Shown in pieces: positions 40,151 through 49,282 of a DNA stretch of 64,000 nt (position 1 is its first letter; each line of letters opens with the position of its first letter). The DNA is taken from assembly GCA_947453725.1 (NCBI GenBank), contig CANGHH010000001.1:124001-188000 (forward strand). The letters run 5' to 3'. The DNA is from Betaproteobacteria bacterium (lineage in GTDB: Bacteria; Pseudomonadota; Gammaproteobacteria; Burkholderiales; Burkholderiaceae_C). The notes beneath the pieces are model-generated. The model searched no databases. It was not told where the DNA came from and saw nothing but the letters and a program-made list of their open reading frames with translations. The position numbers were made by a program, and so were the translations under genes.

Positions 40151-40371
40151 TTGCTGATCGACACCATCTGCGCCGCACGCTTTGCGATCAATAGCAGCAG
40201 CGCGGCGCTCGAATCGGAGTTGGTGAGTTGCGCTGGTTCACAGCCGCGGAAGAGAGCTGCCCCATCGACCACGAGTCAACGGACGACTTGCAGCCAAATC
40301 GGATGCGGGATCTGGGAATTGACATCAATCGCCTGCACCGCGTTAGTTCTGGATCAACACAACGGTAGCTA

Positions 40372-41523
40372 ATGAAGATACTTCTCGTCCACAACGCCTA
40401 CCAGCAACGCGGCGGCGAAGATGCCGTGGTCGAATCCGAGGCGGCCTTGTTGCGGGCGCATGGCCACGAAGTCGTCGAGTACCTGCGACACAACGACAAC
40501 ATCGGTGGCATGGGCCGCATCCGGGTAGCGGCAGGTGCCCTCTGGTCTCAGCAGACCGTGGCCGATCTCGGGCGTGTGATCTCGTCATCGGGCGTCGATC
40601 TCATGCACGTGCACAACACATTTCCATTGATTTCTCCTTCAGCCTACTGGGCTGCGGCATCGGCCGGCGTTCCTGTCGTGCAAACCTTGCACAACTTTCG
40701 CCTGATCTGTCCGCAGGCGATGCTGCTGCGCGATGGCAAGGTTTGCGAAAGCTGCGTGGGCCGTGCACCCTGGGCCGGCGTCGCCCACGCCTGCTACCGC
40801 GGTTCGCGCGCGCAAACCGGCACGCTGGCGGCCATGCTGGTTCTGCACCGGGGCCTGGGCACCTGGGCGCGCAAGGTCACCCGCTACATCGCGCTGAACG
40901 ACTTTTGCCGCGACAAATTCATTCAAGGCGGCTTGCCCGAAGCGAAGATTTCGATCAAGCCCAATTTCGTCGAAGACCCGAGTCTGATTCCCCGCGACAG
41001 ACAGGGGCTGCTCTTCGTCGGCCGGTTGTCGCCTGAGAAGGGCGTTGCCGTCCTGGCAGAAGCAACCCATGCCCTGCCCATGGGTGCCTTGCGTGTGGCC
41101 GGTGAAGGGCCGGCGCGGCAGCTGCTGCAGGCCTGCACAGGAGCGAGCCTGCTGGGTTCGCTGTCCGGGCCCGCGGTGGTCCGGGAAATGTCGGGTGCCG
41201 TGGCGCTGGTGTTGCCCAGCATCTGGTACGAAAACTTTCCGCGCACGCTGGTCGAGGCTTACGCCTGCGGCTTGCCCGTCATTGCAAGCCGGATTGGCGC
41301 CTTGGCGCATATTGTCAAAGACGGTGTGACCGGCTTGTTGTTCGATCCAGGTAATGCCGCAGACCTGGCGGCCAAGATGCATTGGGCCCTGGCCAACCCC
41401 GAAAAGCTGGCCGTCATGGGCCGGAATGCGCGACTCGAATACGAAACCTGTTACTCGCCTGAAGTCAATTACGTCCAGCTGATGGACATCTACCAGCAGG
41501 CCATCGACGCAGGCCCAACCTGA
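40372..41523 (+). CDS. Glycosyltransferase family 4
   Basis: 383 residues. N-domain KILLVHNAYQQRGGEDAVVESE; a short Cys segment (KVCESCVGRAPW) like that of the GT4 at 32103; C-domain LLFVGRLSPEKGV, RVAGEGPARQLL, and the donor-site PSIWYENFPRTLVEAYACGLPVI with the paired Glu. It is likely to add one sugar of the repeat unit. Base composition returns to the GC-rich norm. It is the last rightward gene of the first EPS arm. Confidence 0.92.
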   Translation: MKILLVHNAYQQRGGEDAVVESEAALLRAHGHEVVEYLRHNDNIGGMGRIRVAAGALWSQQTVADLGRVISSSGVDLMHVHNTFPLISPSAYWAAASAGVPVVQTLHNFRLICPQAMLLRDGKVCESCVGRAPWAGVAHACYRGSRAQTGTLAAMLVLHRGLGTWARKVTRYIALNDFCRDKFIQGGLPEAKISIKPNFVEDPSLIPRDRQGLLFVGRLSPEKGVAVLAEATHALPMGALRVAGEGPARQLLQACTGASLLGSLSGPAVVREMSGAVALVLPSIWYENFPRTLVEAYACGLPVIASRIGALAHIVKDGVTGLLFDPGNAADLAAKMHWALANPEKLAVMGRNARLEYETCYSPEVNYVQLMDIYQQAIDAGPT

Positions 41524-41535
41524 GCATTTGCTGGC

Positions 41536-41556
41536 AGCGCAATGTGTTGTTGCGCT
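41536..41556. terminator. Hairpin between convergent EPS genes
   Basis: AGCGCAA - TGTGTTG - TTGCGCT is a perfect 7-pair stem in the 32-base gap between the rightward GT4 and the leftward lipoprotein stop. It probably serves as a bidirectional end signal. No T-run follows. Confidence 0.4.
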
Positions 41557-44474
41557 CAGCGTTGGTCGATGCTGCAGCCGGCCGCGTTGACCGCAACGCC
41601 ACTTGCCGTGCCCGGGCATTTGTCCTGGCTGTCGGCAACGCCGTCGCCGTCGCTGTCGACGAGCGCCGGGTTTTGGGCGTACAGGATGACGGTGCTGCCC
41701 CCGGCCACGGCCAGTGGCCAGCCCACCAGCCGGCCGTCGGTCAGGTCGAACAGGCTGCTGCAGGCTGCGGGCACTGTGCTGACCAGCGGGCACGCCGCGC
41801 TGATCGGGGCGCTGCCGGCATTGGTCACGGCGCTGGTCACCCGTGCCATCGAATCGGCAACGACCGGGACAAGCTCCATGTTGGCCAGGCTCAGCGACTG
41901 GCCGGTCACCAGGCCTGTGACGTCCACGCGAGCGCCGTTGTCGCCGGTCACGGGGTCGCGTGCGTTCACGGTTGCAGTGGCCTGGAAGAGCAGCGTGTAG
42001 CGGGCCCAGGCCGTGCTGCCGGCCGTCATCGTCAGGCTGCGACTGCTGAGGGACTCGTAGCCATTGCTGCCGCCGCCGCCCCGGCGCACCACCAGGGCAA
42101 TCGACTGGCCCGCGGTGTCCGGTGACATGTCCATCGTCAGCCGGTACCACTGCCCTTGCACGACCGAGAAGTTCGGGGAAATGATGCTGCCCGAAGACGA
42201 TGTGGGAATAAAGCGCATGCAGTTGCCCAGCGTGCAGGCCGTCACCTTGAACTGCCCGTACGGCGCCGTGACGTTCCAGGGGCTCCACCCCGCCCCATTG
42301 GCCAACATGGCGCTGTTGGCAATCAGGTTGCTGCCGCTGGCGGCGAAGCTGGCGTAGCCCAGGCCTTCGACACCGCTTCCGCCGGCATCGGGTGACGACT
42401 TGGTACCCACGCCTGAAGAATGGCGCCATTGGTCCAGCGTGTAGGCCTGCGTGCCGGCGGACGTGCTGGCCGTGGCCACGATGCTGTTGCTTCGGTCGTA
42501 GTAGCGGTTGTTGTCGAAGCTGCCGAAGGCCGAGGTGGCGGCGTAGGTGGTTTGCAGCAGCAGGCCCAATGAACCGGCGGTTGCCGGTGCGATCTGGTTG
42601 CCGATGATCGTGTTGCCGAAGACATCACCATTGGCGTTGGCCTGCTTGCTGTCTTCGAGCAGCCGGATCTGGCTTTTCCGGTTGCCGTAGAGGCGGTTCC
42701 CCGATAGCGCGTTGTTGGCGGCGTCATGCAGGAAGATGCCGTGGTCCGTGTCCAGGACGGTGTTGTTCTGGACGGTGGCGCCGGTGGTGTTGTTGTCCAG
42801 ATAGATGCCCTGGGCCTGCGTGAATTGCAGGTTGGCGGGGTTGCCTGAAACCGCGCCGCGTGCGTGCATCACGGTGTTGCCGCTGATCGTCACACCATTG
42901 GCGCGCCAGGCATAGATGCCCGCACCGTCGTCGAGTACGCTGCAAGCCCCGAAAACGAAATTGCCTTGAACGCTGCTGCCGCTGTTGGCCCGGATGCCGA
43001 TGTAGCCGCTGTTGATGATGGTGTTGCCGACGGCCAGCCCGCCTGTGCCGGTGTGGATGGCGGCGAACGAACGCCGCGGCAGGCTGAGCACCTGCTCACC
43101 CTGCATGATGACGCCGCTGTCACGGATCAGGTTGTTGAGCGCGGCCATGCCACTGGCCTCGCCCACGCTGTCGTTCTGGCCCGAAATCGCGTCCGTTCCG
43201 GCGCGCGTGATGGCGTTCGACTCCAAGGTGGCCTGCCGGCTGGCAGCCGCATCGATACCGGCAAGCGTCAGGTCCTCCAGCGTGCTGTTGCGGATGGCCA
43301 CGCCCGTGCTGCTGCGCAGCGACACGCCGGTTCCCGCGCGGCGCACGGCCAGCCCGTCGATGACCAGGTAGGACATGCCGTCGACGTCGACGCCCTTGGC
43401 CAGCGTGCTGGCCCAGACTGTGGCGGTGGGGGCTGCCGAATCGGGCATCCAGGCATAGACCCGCTGGGCTGCCGGGTCGTAATACCACTCGCCCGCGCTG
43501 TCCACCATCCACAGCTGGCCCAGCAACAGATAGCCGCTGCCGGCCAGCGGCGGATAGGAAGTCGGCGTGGCCAGTGTCAGCTGCGCCCCGCTGACTGAAC
43601 TGATCACGGCCTCGTCGATCAGCCAGCTGGCTGTGCGGACGCGCAGACGCGTCCCGGGCGAGATGCTCGTGCCGCTGGGCAGCGCCAGGTCGCCACCTGT
43701 CGTGAGCACGCTGCTGGCCTTCCCGTTCACCGTCGCCGTGCTGGCGTCTGCCGCCAGCGCGGCATAGACCGAGTTGGGGTCGCTGGCCAGATAGCCACGG
43801 TTGGGGTGGTGTGCTTCGCTGAAGTTGCCGTTGCCCGCAAAGAGTTGCGACGGCGGTGACGACAGCGTCGCCCTGTAGACGTTGCCTTTGTGGGGCACCC
43901 AGGCGCTGGGTGCGATGGCAACGCCGCCGTCGATGGTGGGTGGCGTGGTGCAGCCCGCAGTCGGTCTGCTGACCACGATGGGCTGGCTTGCCGTGCCAGA
44001 AGCAGGCAAACGCAGCGTTTCGTTCCAGACGCTGTTGCAGGCCAGCACCACACGGTCGCCCGGTGCCAGGCTGGCTGTCATCAGGCGTGCCAGCGTGCGC
44101 CAGGGCCCGTGAGCGCCCGTACCCGCGCTGGCGGCGTCGCCGTCATTGTTGTCGCCGCCGAGGTTGCTGTCGACGTACCAGGTGCGTCCTGCCGTTGTTG
44201 CCGGTGCCGGGGCGGATGTCGCGGTGCTGGGTACGCCTTCGAGACTGAGGGTCCCGGAGACGCCGAGCGCCTGCACGGTGGGCGCCGATGCGGTGTTGGT
44301 GGCGACTGTGACGCTGGAATCTACGCTGGCGCCCGCGGTGCCTGTCACAGGGTCGGCAGGGGCCGCACTCACGCTGGAGATCGATGAGGTCGGAACGGCG
44401 GCCGTGGCCGCGTCGCCGCCGCCGCCGCCGCCGCAAGCCGTCAGACACGCGAGTACTGCCAAGAGAGTCGTCAT
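41556..44474 (-). CDS. Large beta-helix lipoprotein with carbohydrate-binding and Ca-type repeat domains
   Basis: 972 residues from ATG 44474. The lipobox LTAC puts the lipidated Cys at residue 14, followed by six Gly and a Thr/Ser/Ala-rich linker. From about 110 the segment TWYVDSNLGGDNNDGD and DRVVLACNSVWNETL opens a right-handed parallel beta-helix (pectate-lyase-like, Asn-rich turns). Then comes a CBM4/9-like jelly-roll (SAMLANGAGWSPWNV). A TSP3-like tail DSDGDGVADSQDKCPGTA closes the protein. It may bind, cut or epimerise the EPS at the outer membrane. No catalytic residues can be assigned. Confidence 0.85.
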   Translation of the reverse strand: MTTLLAVLACLTACGGGGGGDAATAAVPTSSISSVSAAPADPVTGTAGASVDSSVTVATNTASAPTVQALGVSGTLSLEGVPSTATSAPAPATTAGRTWYVDSNLGGDNNDGDAASAGTGAHGPWRTLARLMTASLAPGDRVVLACNSVWNETLRLPASGTASQPIVVSRPTAGCTTPPTIDGGVAIAPSAWVPHKGNVYRATLSSPPSQLFAGNGNFSEAHHPNRGYLASDPNSVYAALAADASTATVNGKASSVLTTGGDLALPSGTSISPGTRLRVRTASWLIDEAVISSVSGAQLTLATPTSYPPLAGSGYLLLGQLWMVDSAGEWYYDPAAQRVYAWMPDSAAPTATVWASTLAKGVDVDGMSYLVIDGLAVRRAGTGVSLRSSTGVAIRNSTLEDLTLAGIDAAASRQATLESNAITRAGTDAISGQNDSVGEASGMAALNNLIRDSGVIMQGEQVLSLPRRSFAAIHTGTGGLAVGNTIINSGYIGIRANSGSSVQGNFVFGACSVLDDGAGIYAWRANGVTISGNTVMHARGAVSGNPANLQFTQAQGIYLDNNTTGATVQNNTVLDTDHGIFLHDAANNALSGNRLYGNRKSQIRLLEDSKQANANGDVFGNTIIGNQIAPATAGSLGLLLQTTYAATSAFGSFDNNRYYDRSNSIVATASTSAGTQAYTLDQWRHSSGVGTKSSPDAGGSGVEGLGYASFAASGSNLIANSAMLANGAGWSPWNVTAPYGQFKVTACTLGNCMRFIPTSSSGSIISPNFSVVQGQWYRLTMDMSPDTAGQSIALVVRRGGGGSNGYESLSSRSLTMTAGSTAWARYTLLFQATATVNARDPVTGDNGARVDVTGLVTGQSLSLANMELVPVVADSMARVTSAVTNAGSAPISAACPLVSTVPAACSSLFDLTDGRLVGWPLAVAGGSTVILYAQNPALVDSDGDGVADSQDKCPGTASGVAVNAAGCSIDQR

Positions 44475-44703
44475 CGAAAAGGGACTTCTTCGATCAGCAA
44501 GGGCTAGCATGTTGTTCGGTGCCGGAGCGGAGGAGCAAACCGCGGGCGCATGGCCGCAGACCTGTTACCCCCGGGTTCTCGGCGCCTGATCGTTCGACTT
44601 GAGCCAGCGTGCTGCCCCGAGTGCAACCGGAGGTGGCTGGTCCGCAGCCGAACCACGACTTGTCAGGCCAACACCGGCCGCTGTTGTCTGCCGCAGGATC
44701 TGA

Positions 44704-45816
44704 CTATGCCTGCGGCGCCTGTTGGCCAGCCAATGCCTGCCGCGCCGCATCTGCCATGCCCTGTGCGGCGGTTTCGAAGTTGTAGGGCGCCACGGCATCG
44801 ATGGCCGCCAGCGACATGCGCTGCAAGCTCGCCGCGTCGCTCAGCAAGTCGGCCGCTGCGCGAACCCAGTCGGCCTCCTGCAGCGGCAACACCCGACCGT
44901 TGACCCCGTCACGCACCAGGTCACCGGCCACACCAGCGTGGGGCGATACCAGCACCGGCAAGCCGGCCAGGCAGGCTTCATTGGCCACCACACCCCAAGG
45001 GTCCCAGGTCGTCGGGAACAGGAAGATGCGCGAACGCAGGAACCACAGGGGTACCTCGGCCTGCAAGACATGGCCGGTGAAGGTCACTTCGACCTGACCT
45101 CGCAAGGCCTCGGCCTGCCGCCGCAACGACCCTTCCTCAGGCCCGCTGCCCATGATGGCCATGCGCAAGGTTCTGCCCAGCAGCGCTGCTGTACCAGCTG
45201 CCACGCGCAACGCAAAGGCGGCATTCTTGATGGGCACCAGCCTGGCCGAGAACAGCAGGTCGATGTCGCGGCCCCCTGCGGGTGATGCAGTCCAGCTGAC
45301 CGACGTGTTGGCGCACAGCGGTGAGCGGTGGATGCGATCACCAGCCACGCCGTAGCGGCGCAACAGTCGTTCGCCGCCTGCACTGGCCACGATGAAGGCG
45401 CCTGAATTGGCGAAGACGACGCGGCGCACCGCCCGGTGGGCGAGGCTGAGCCGGGCCTCGGAATCTTCGGTGCCATCCGTCATCACGATGTGCGGAATTC
45501 GGTTGCGCTTCGCGTACCACCAGGCCGACAGGTGCGTCGGGTTGAAGCCCGTGGTGATCACGGCCTGAGGCCGCAAGGCGCGCAGGTAAACGGCGACGTC
45601 GGGCGTGTGGTGGATGTACCGCCCGGCGCGCTCGATGTGGCGCCCCTCCATGAAGGTGTGCGCGTGTTCGAAGGTCGGCAGATCCCAGCTGCGGTCAGGC
45701 TCGGAGCGCGCCGCATACAGGGCATGCAGCGCGAGGCCGGGATCTTTGGCCAGGCGGTTGTAGACCGGGACGCGGTAGGGCGCCGGTATGTTGGTGACGA
45801 CTGTGATGCGAAACAC
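44704..45816 (-). CDS. Glycosyltransferase family 4
   Basis: About 370 residues. GT-B fold with FRITVVTNIPAPYRVPVYNRL at the N-terminus, VITTGFNPTHLSAWWY, MTDGTEDSEARL, and C-domain FSARLVPIKNAAFALR, AIMGSGPEEGSLRR, FPTTWDPWGVVANEACLAGLPV. The start is uncertain: the GTG at 45816 places the conserved strand at the N-terminus, while a TTG at 45858 would add 14 residues. Neither has a good ribosome site. It belongs to the leftward block lipoprotein-GT4-GT4-WecG. Confidence 0.87.
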   Translation of the reverse strand: MFRITVVTNIPAPYRVPVYNRLAKDPGLALHALYAARSEPDRSWDLPTFEHAHTFMEGRHIERAGRYIHHTPDVAVYLRALRPQAVITTGFNPTHLSAWWYAKRNRIPHIVMTDGTEDSEARLSLAHRAVRRVVFANSGAFIVASAGGERLLRRYGVAGDRIHRSPLCANTSVSWTASPAGGRDIDLLFSARLVPIKNAAFALRVAAGTAALLGRTLRMAIMGSGPEEGSLRRQAEALRGQVEVTFTGHVLQAEVPLWFLRSRIFLFPTTWDPWGVVANEACLAGLPVLVSPHAGVAGDLVRDGVNGRVLPLQEADWVRAAADLLSDAASLQRMSLAAIDAVAPYNFETAAQGMADAARQALAGQQAPQA

Positions 45817-45980
45817 GGCTGCAGCGGATGAACGGACTTCGGGTGGCGCGACGGTCAACGAGCAACCCGCTGCAAGGGTGGAGGGCCTGAATTTGGCTGC
45901 GCTTTTGAAGGCGGTTCGGGACCTGCGCGCCCTCGCAGGGGCAGGACGCAGAATTCAGCGGTCAATCGTATGGCACGGCT

Positions 45981-47120
45981 TCAGACCTGTGCGCGCTCTG
46001 CCAGGCAGGCCCGTATGCCCGTCGTGAAGTTTTCGGCCATCGCGGCCAGCGTGTAGCGGTCAGCCGACGCCAAGGCGGCAGCCCCCATGCGTTCCAGGCT
46101 TTCCGTGTCGGACAGCGCGGCCGCGACATCATGAACAAACGCGTCCATCGAATTGGCGGTCATGAACCCGTTACGCCGATGTTCCAGATAGGCAATTTCC
46201 GGCGAATGCAAACCGCAGTCGGTGGTCGCGATGGGCAAGCCTGCAATGAATGCGTCCAGGATACCCAGGCCGACCAGACCGGGGTTCAGCATGATGTTTG
46301 CACAAGCCAGCAGGCTGGCTTTGGCTTCCTCATGAACAGCGCCCACAAAGCAGATGACGCCGCCGGATGCGGCGGCGGCCTGTTCAACCGCTGCGCGCTC
46401 AGGCCCCGTGCCGGCCATGACCAACTGAAAGCCCGGAATCAGGGCCCTGATCTTCAGCGCCGCCTGCAGCAGGAAAGGAATGCGCTTTTCCGCGTACAGC
46501 GATCCGATGAAAACGCCCAGCGGGCCCGGCCCGAGTCCGAATTGGGCGCGCAGTTCGGCGCGTGATCGGCGGGTGGCCTGATCGATCTGCAGGCGCAGCC
46601 TGGCCGTGTCGACGCTGTTGTTCAGAATGGTCATCCGATTCGAGGGGAATCCGGCCGCTTCGACCAGACCGGCGCTCAGGCTGGTGTAGGCAAACCACCA
46701 GTCCACCCGATGGCTCGTCCAGCGCTTGAAGCGCTCGGTGGCGCAGTCTTTCCGCCGCGCCTGCATGTTCTCGCCATGCCCCCAGAAGGCCAGCAGGGGC
46801 GCCTTCGCAGGGCGGTGCAAGAGCATGGGCAGGTTGTTCAGGAGCTTGTTTTCCTGGGTCATGACAACCAGGTCACAGTCTTCGACTTGCCGCCAGAAGG
46901 GCTGCCAGCACAGGTGACCGTGCAGAAAATAGTGGGTGGGCAAGTGCTCGGCCCAGGCCAGGTGGCCACTGTCGTCCTTGCACCGTTCAGGGCCGCTCGC
47001 GTCGCCGTGCAGCAGGCGAAAGCGGATGCCTTGTGCGGCCAATTGCACACGCAAGGTCTCGAACAGCGGCACCCGGTAATGCGTCAGCCGTCGCTGAATG
47101 ATGGCCACTTCCTGGGTCAC
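45981..47120 (-). CDS. Glycosyltransferase family 4
   Basis: 379 residues from a GTG start (VAIIQRRLTHYRVPLFETL). The C-domain shows GVFIGSLYAEKRIPFLLQAA, QLVMAGTGPERAAVEQA and NPGLVGLGILDAFIAGLPIATTD, the GT4 donor-binding pattern. Its N-terminus resembles the preceding GT4 (YRVP motif), so the two may be related paralogues. It probably acts on the EPS repeat unit in the cytoplasm. Confidence 0.87.
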   Translation of the reverse strand: MTQEVAIIQRRLTHYRVPLFETLRVQLAAQGIRFRLLHGDASGPERCKDDSGHLAWAEHLPTHYFLHGHLCWQPFWRQVEDCDLVVMTQENKLLNNLPMLLHRPAKAPLLAFWGHGENMQARRKDCATERFKRWTSHRVDWWFAYTSLSAGLVEAAGFPSNRMTILNNSVDTARLRLQIDQATRRSRAELRAQFGLGPGPLGVFIGSLYAEKRIPFLLQAALKIRALIPGFQLVMAGTGPERAAVEQAAAASGGVICFVGAVHEEAKASLLACANIMLNPGLVGLGILDAFIAGLPIATTDCGLHSPEIAYLEHRRNGFMTANSMDAFVHDVAAALSDTESLERMGAAALASADRYTLAAMAENFTTGIRACLAERAQV

Positions 47121-47210
47121 GGCCTGACCCCGAATTCGCCTTCAGCGGGACCGCGCAGGCGTTTCATCGTTTGAACGGACTGCTTTCTGGGGGCGGCAAC
47201 ATCTCGAGGT

Positions 47211-47978
47211 TCAGGGTCTGCGCAGCATCAGCTGGCGCGCTGCCCCCAGCAAGAAGGCCGTGTTGGTCACCAGGTAGCGCTTCCAGAGCCGGCCGGGCTC
47301 ACTGGCCAGGCGGTGCAGCCATTCCAGGCCGCTGTCGCGCATCCAGGCCGGTGCGCGCGGCACGGCGCCGGCATGAAAGTCGAAAGCCGCGCCGACGCCC
47401 ACCATCACCGCCTGGACCCGGCCGCGGTGGGCGGCCATCCACAGTTCCTGCTTGGGGCAGCCCAGGCTGACCCACACGGTGCCGGCGCCCGAGGCGTTGA
47501 TGCGCTGCACGGTGGCTGCGTCTTCGTCGGCGGTCGCGGGTCTGAACGGGGGCGACTCGGCACCTGCAATGCGCAGTTCCGGCCAGCGCCTCTGCAATTC
47601 GGACTGCAGCGCCGCCAGGGTGTCGGGCTTGCTGCCAAGCAGGTAGATGGATTGGCCTGTCTGGCTGGCTTGCCTGCAGTAGTCCAGCATCAGGTCGGGG
47701 CCGCTCACGCGGGTCTGCTGCTTGGCGCCCAGGCGCCTCAGCATCCAGGCCACTGGCGCGCCATCGGGCGTGGCCATGTCGGCACCGGCCACTGCCGCCG
47801 CAAACGCCGCGTCTTGCCGTGTGGTCACCACCGAATGCGCATTGCAGATGCAGACGTAACGGCTCTGGTGGTCCTGAGCCCAGTTGCAGATGCGGTGCAG
47901 CGCCGTGTCCGCGGTCAGCACGTCGATCGCCGCGCCCATCACCGGCAAGGTTTGGCGTGCTTCGGTGGGTTCACGCAT
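47211..47978 (-). CDS. WecG/TagA/CpsF-family glycosyltransferase
   Basis: 255 residues from ATG 47978; the frame stays open far upstream, but only opposite another gene. GT26 signatures: CNAHSVVTTRQD, ATPDGAPVAWMLRRLG with the catalytic Asp, SIYLLGSKPD, VSLGCPKQELWM, and GVGAAFDFHAG before the C-terminal RAPAWMRDSGLEWLHRL. The family adds N-acetylmannosaminuronate, N-acetylmannosamine or a related sugar to a lipid-linked acceptor. Which sugar is used here cannot be told. Confidence 0.93.
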   Translation of the reverse strand: MREPTEARQTLPVMGAAIDVLTADTALHRICNWAQDHQSRYVCICNAHSVVTTRQDAAFAAAVAGADMATPDGAPVAWMLRRLGAKQQTRVSGPDLMLDYCRQASQTGQSIYLLGSKPDTLAALQSELQRRWPELRIAGAESPPFRPATADEDAATVQRINASGAGTVWVSLGCPKQELWMAAHRGRVQAVMVGVGAAFDFHAGAVPRAPAWMRDSGLEWLHRLASEPGRLWKRYLVTNTAFLLGAARQLMLRRP

Positions 47979-48239
47979 CCTGATGAGTTTAGCGGCGAGC
48001 CCTGGCACAGCGCGGCCATGAAGCGGAACGGCTTCACCAGTCCTGTGACGTTTCTGGCGCGCCGCCCTGGCGCCGGCCTGGTGGCGAGGCGCGTAAGGTC
48101 GGACAAGGGCCCTGGCCCCGACACACCCACCGCCAGCCCGGAACAAGCCCGCAGGCCCCGGCCATTTCGCCGCATCGCCCGCCCAGCCCCGCCCTAGACT
48201 GGGTCCGGCCATCGCGGCCTGCACCGGATTCCTGCGCCC

Positions 48240-49094
48240 ATGTCCACCGCCATCCACCTGCACCAGATCGCCTACTCGGCGGCCAGCCGGGCCCAGATTC
48301 CGCCGGGCTGGCTGCACCTGAACAACGAACCCAATGTCCGCCCGGACTGGTTCGAGTACTGGCCGATGCGCCAGTACCTGCTGACCCAGCCGCTCGACGA
48401 AGCGGCCTATTACGGTTTCTTTTCGCCCAAGTTCTGCAGCAAGACGCAACTCGGCCTGGCCGACGTGCAGGCCTTTGTCGAGGCGAACGCCAGCAGCACC
48501 GACGTCTTCCTGTTCTCGCCGCAGCCCGACATGGGCGCCTTCTTCCTGAATGTCTTCGAGCAGGGCGAAACCTTCGACCCCGGCCTGATCGACGCCTACA
48601 GCGCCTTCCTGGACCACATCGGGCGCCCGGCGCCGCTGCGCCAGCTGGTGATGGATTCGCGCCAGGTGGTGTTCTCGAACTATTTCATCGCCAGGCCGGC
48701 CTTCTGGCGGGCCTGGCTGGCATTGAACGAGGCGCTGTTCGAGATCTGCGAGCGCCCAGCCGACGCTGCCGGCAGCGGACCGGCGGCCATTCGGGCCGGC
48801 CTGGTTCAGCCCACCAGCTACCCGGGCCCGGACGGCGCCGTCCAGCGCAAGGTCTTCCTCGTCGAACGCGCGGCCTCGCTGATCCTGGCGACCCAGCCGC
48901 AATGGCGCACGCTGGCCCACAACCCCTACGGCTTCGGCTGGTCGACGTCGCGTTTTCGCGAACACCCGACCGAGGCCTACATCAGCGACGCGCTGAAGAT
49001 GGCCTGGCGCGACCAGCGCTACCCGCAGTTCATGCAGGCCTTCATGGCCGTGCGCCAGCGCTTCCAGCAGGCCGCCCTGCCGCCCGCTGCCTGA
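48240..49094 (+). CDS. Conserved protein of unknown function in EPS loci
   Basis: 284 residues, soluble, no signal peptide. It contains LHLNNEPNVRPDWFEYWPMR, DEAAYYGFFSPKFCSKT, DVFLFSPQPDMGAFFLNVFE, a MDSRQVVFSNYF segment and an end like NPYGFGWSTSRF. The aromatic-rich, Asp-containing pattern suggests an enzyme acting on a glycan or nucleotide sugar, but I do not recognise a named family. It faces away from wecG and has TAGACT (48195-48200) as a possible -10. Confidence 0.7.
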   Translation: MSTAIHLHQIAYSAASRAQIPPGWLHLNNEPNVRPDWFEYWPMRQYLLTQPLDEAAYYGFFSPKFCSKTQLGLADVQAFVEANASSTDVFLFSPQPDMGAFFLNVFEQGETFDPGLIDAYSAFLDHIGRPAPLRQLVMDSRQVVFSNYFIARPAFWRAWLALNEALFEICERPADAAGSGPAAIRAGLVQPTSYPGPDGAVQRKVFLVERAASLILATQPQWRTLAHNPYGFGWSTSRFREHPTEAYISDALKMAWRDQRYPQFMQAFMAVRQRFQQAALPPAA

Positions 49095-49155
49095 GCGACT
49101 CGACAGCGGCGGTCTCGGCGCTTTGGTATGACCATGGTCACGGCGGGTGCCCGCC

Positions 49156-49268
49156 ATGACGGCACTCAAGATCACCCAGATCGGCAATTCCCTCGGCCTG
49201 ATCCTGCCGCCTTTGGGGAACCCGACGTGGCCGCGCTGGCGGCCAGCCGGGGCTTGGGGCTGGCGCGG
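49156..49268 (+). pseudogene. Deletion scar of an AbrB/MazE-type antitoxin and Doc-like toxin
   Basis: From ATG 49156 the first 18 codons read MTALKITQIGNSLGLILP, the start of SpoVT/AbrB-family antitoxins, which normally continue with a Pro-Lys-Glu strand. The match breaks off at about 49209. In another frame, 49206-49268 reads AAFGEPDVAALAASRGLGLAR, close to the middle of Doc/Fic death-on-curing toxins just before their active-site HPFxDGNK motif, which is missing. The simplest reading is one internal deletion joining the antitoxin start to the toxin middle. Confidence 0.5.
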
Positions 49269-49282
49269 TCGGCGGCGTCGGG

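Larger units (their letters stand above)
37009..40371. other. AT-richer cargo block inside the EPS locus
   Basis: From 37009 to about 40371 the sequence has many AT-rich runs (for example aaaaatagggg and atttttttgtgtcc) that are absent from the GC-rich flanks. It encodes a methyltransferase, a glycosyltransferase-like protein and a membrane protein, and ends with a 220-base gene-free piece. This is the usual look of a strain-variable segment exchanged within a polysaccharide locus. Confidence 0.6.

Noticed and set aside
40151..40371. Open frame of 73 codons before the GT4 gene
   Set aside because: It has a poor start, no ribosome site and no motif. Treated as gene-free sequence at the border of the AT-richer block.
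48003..48018. TGGCAC in the wecG/48240 intergenic region
   Set aside because: At the -12 position the sequence is GGCC, not TTGC.
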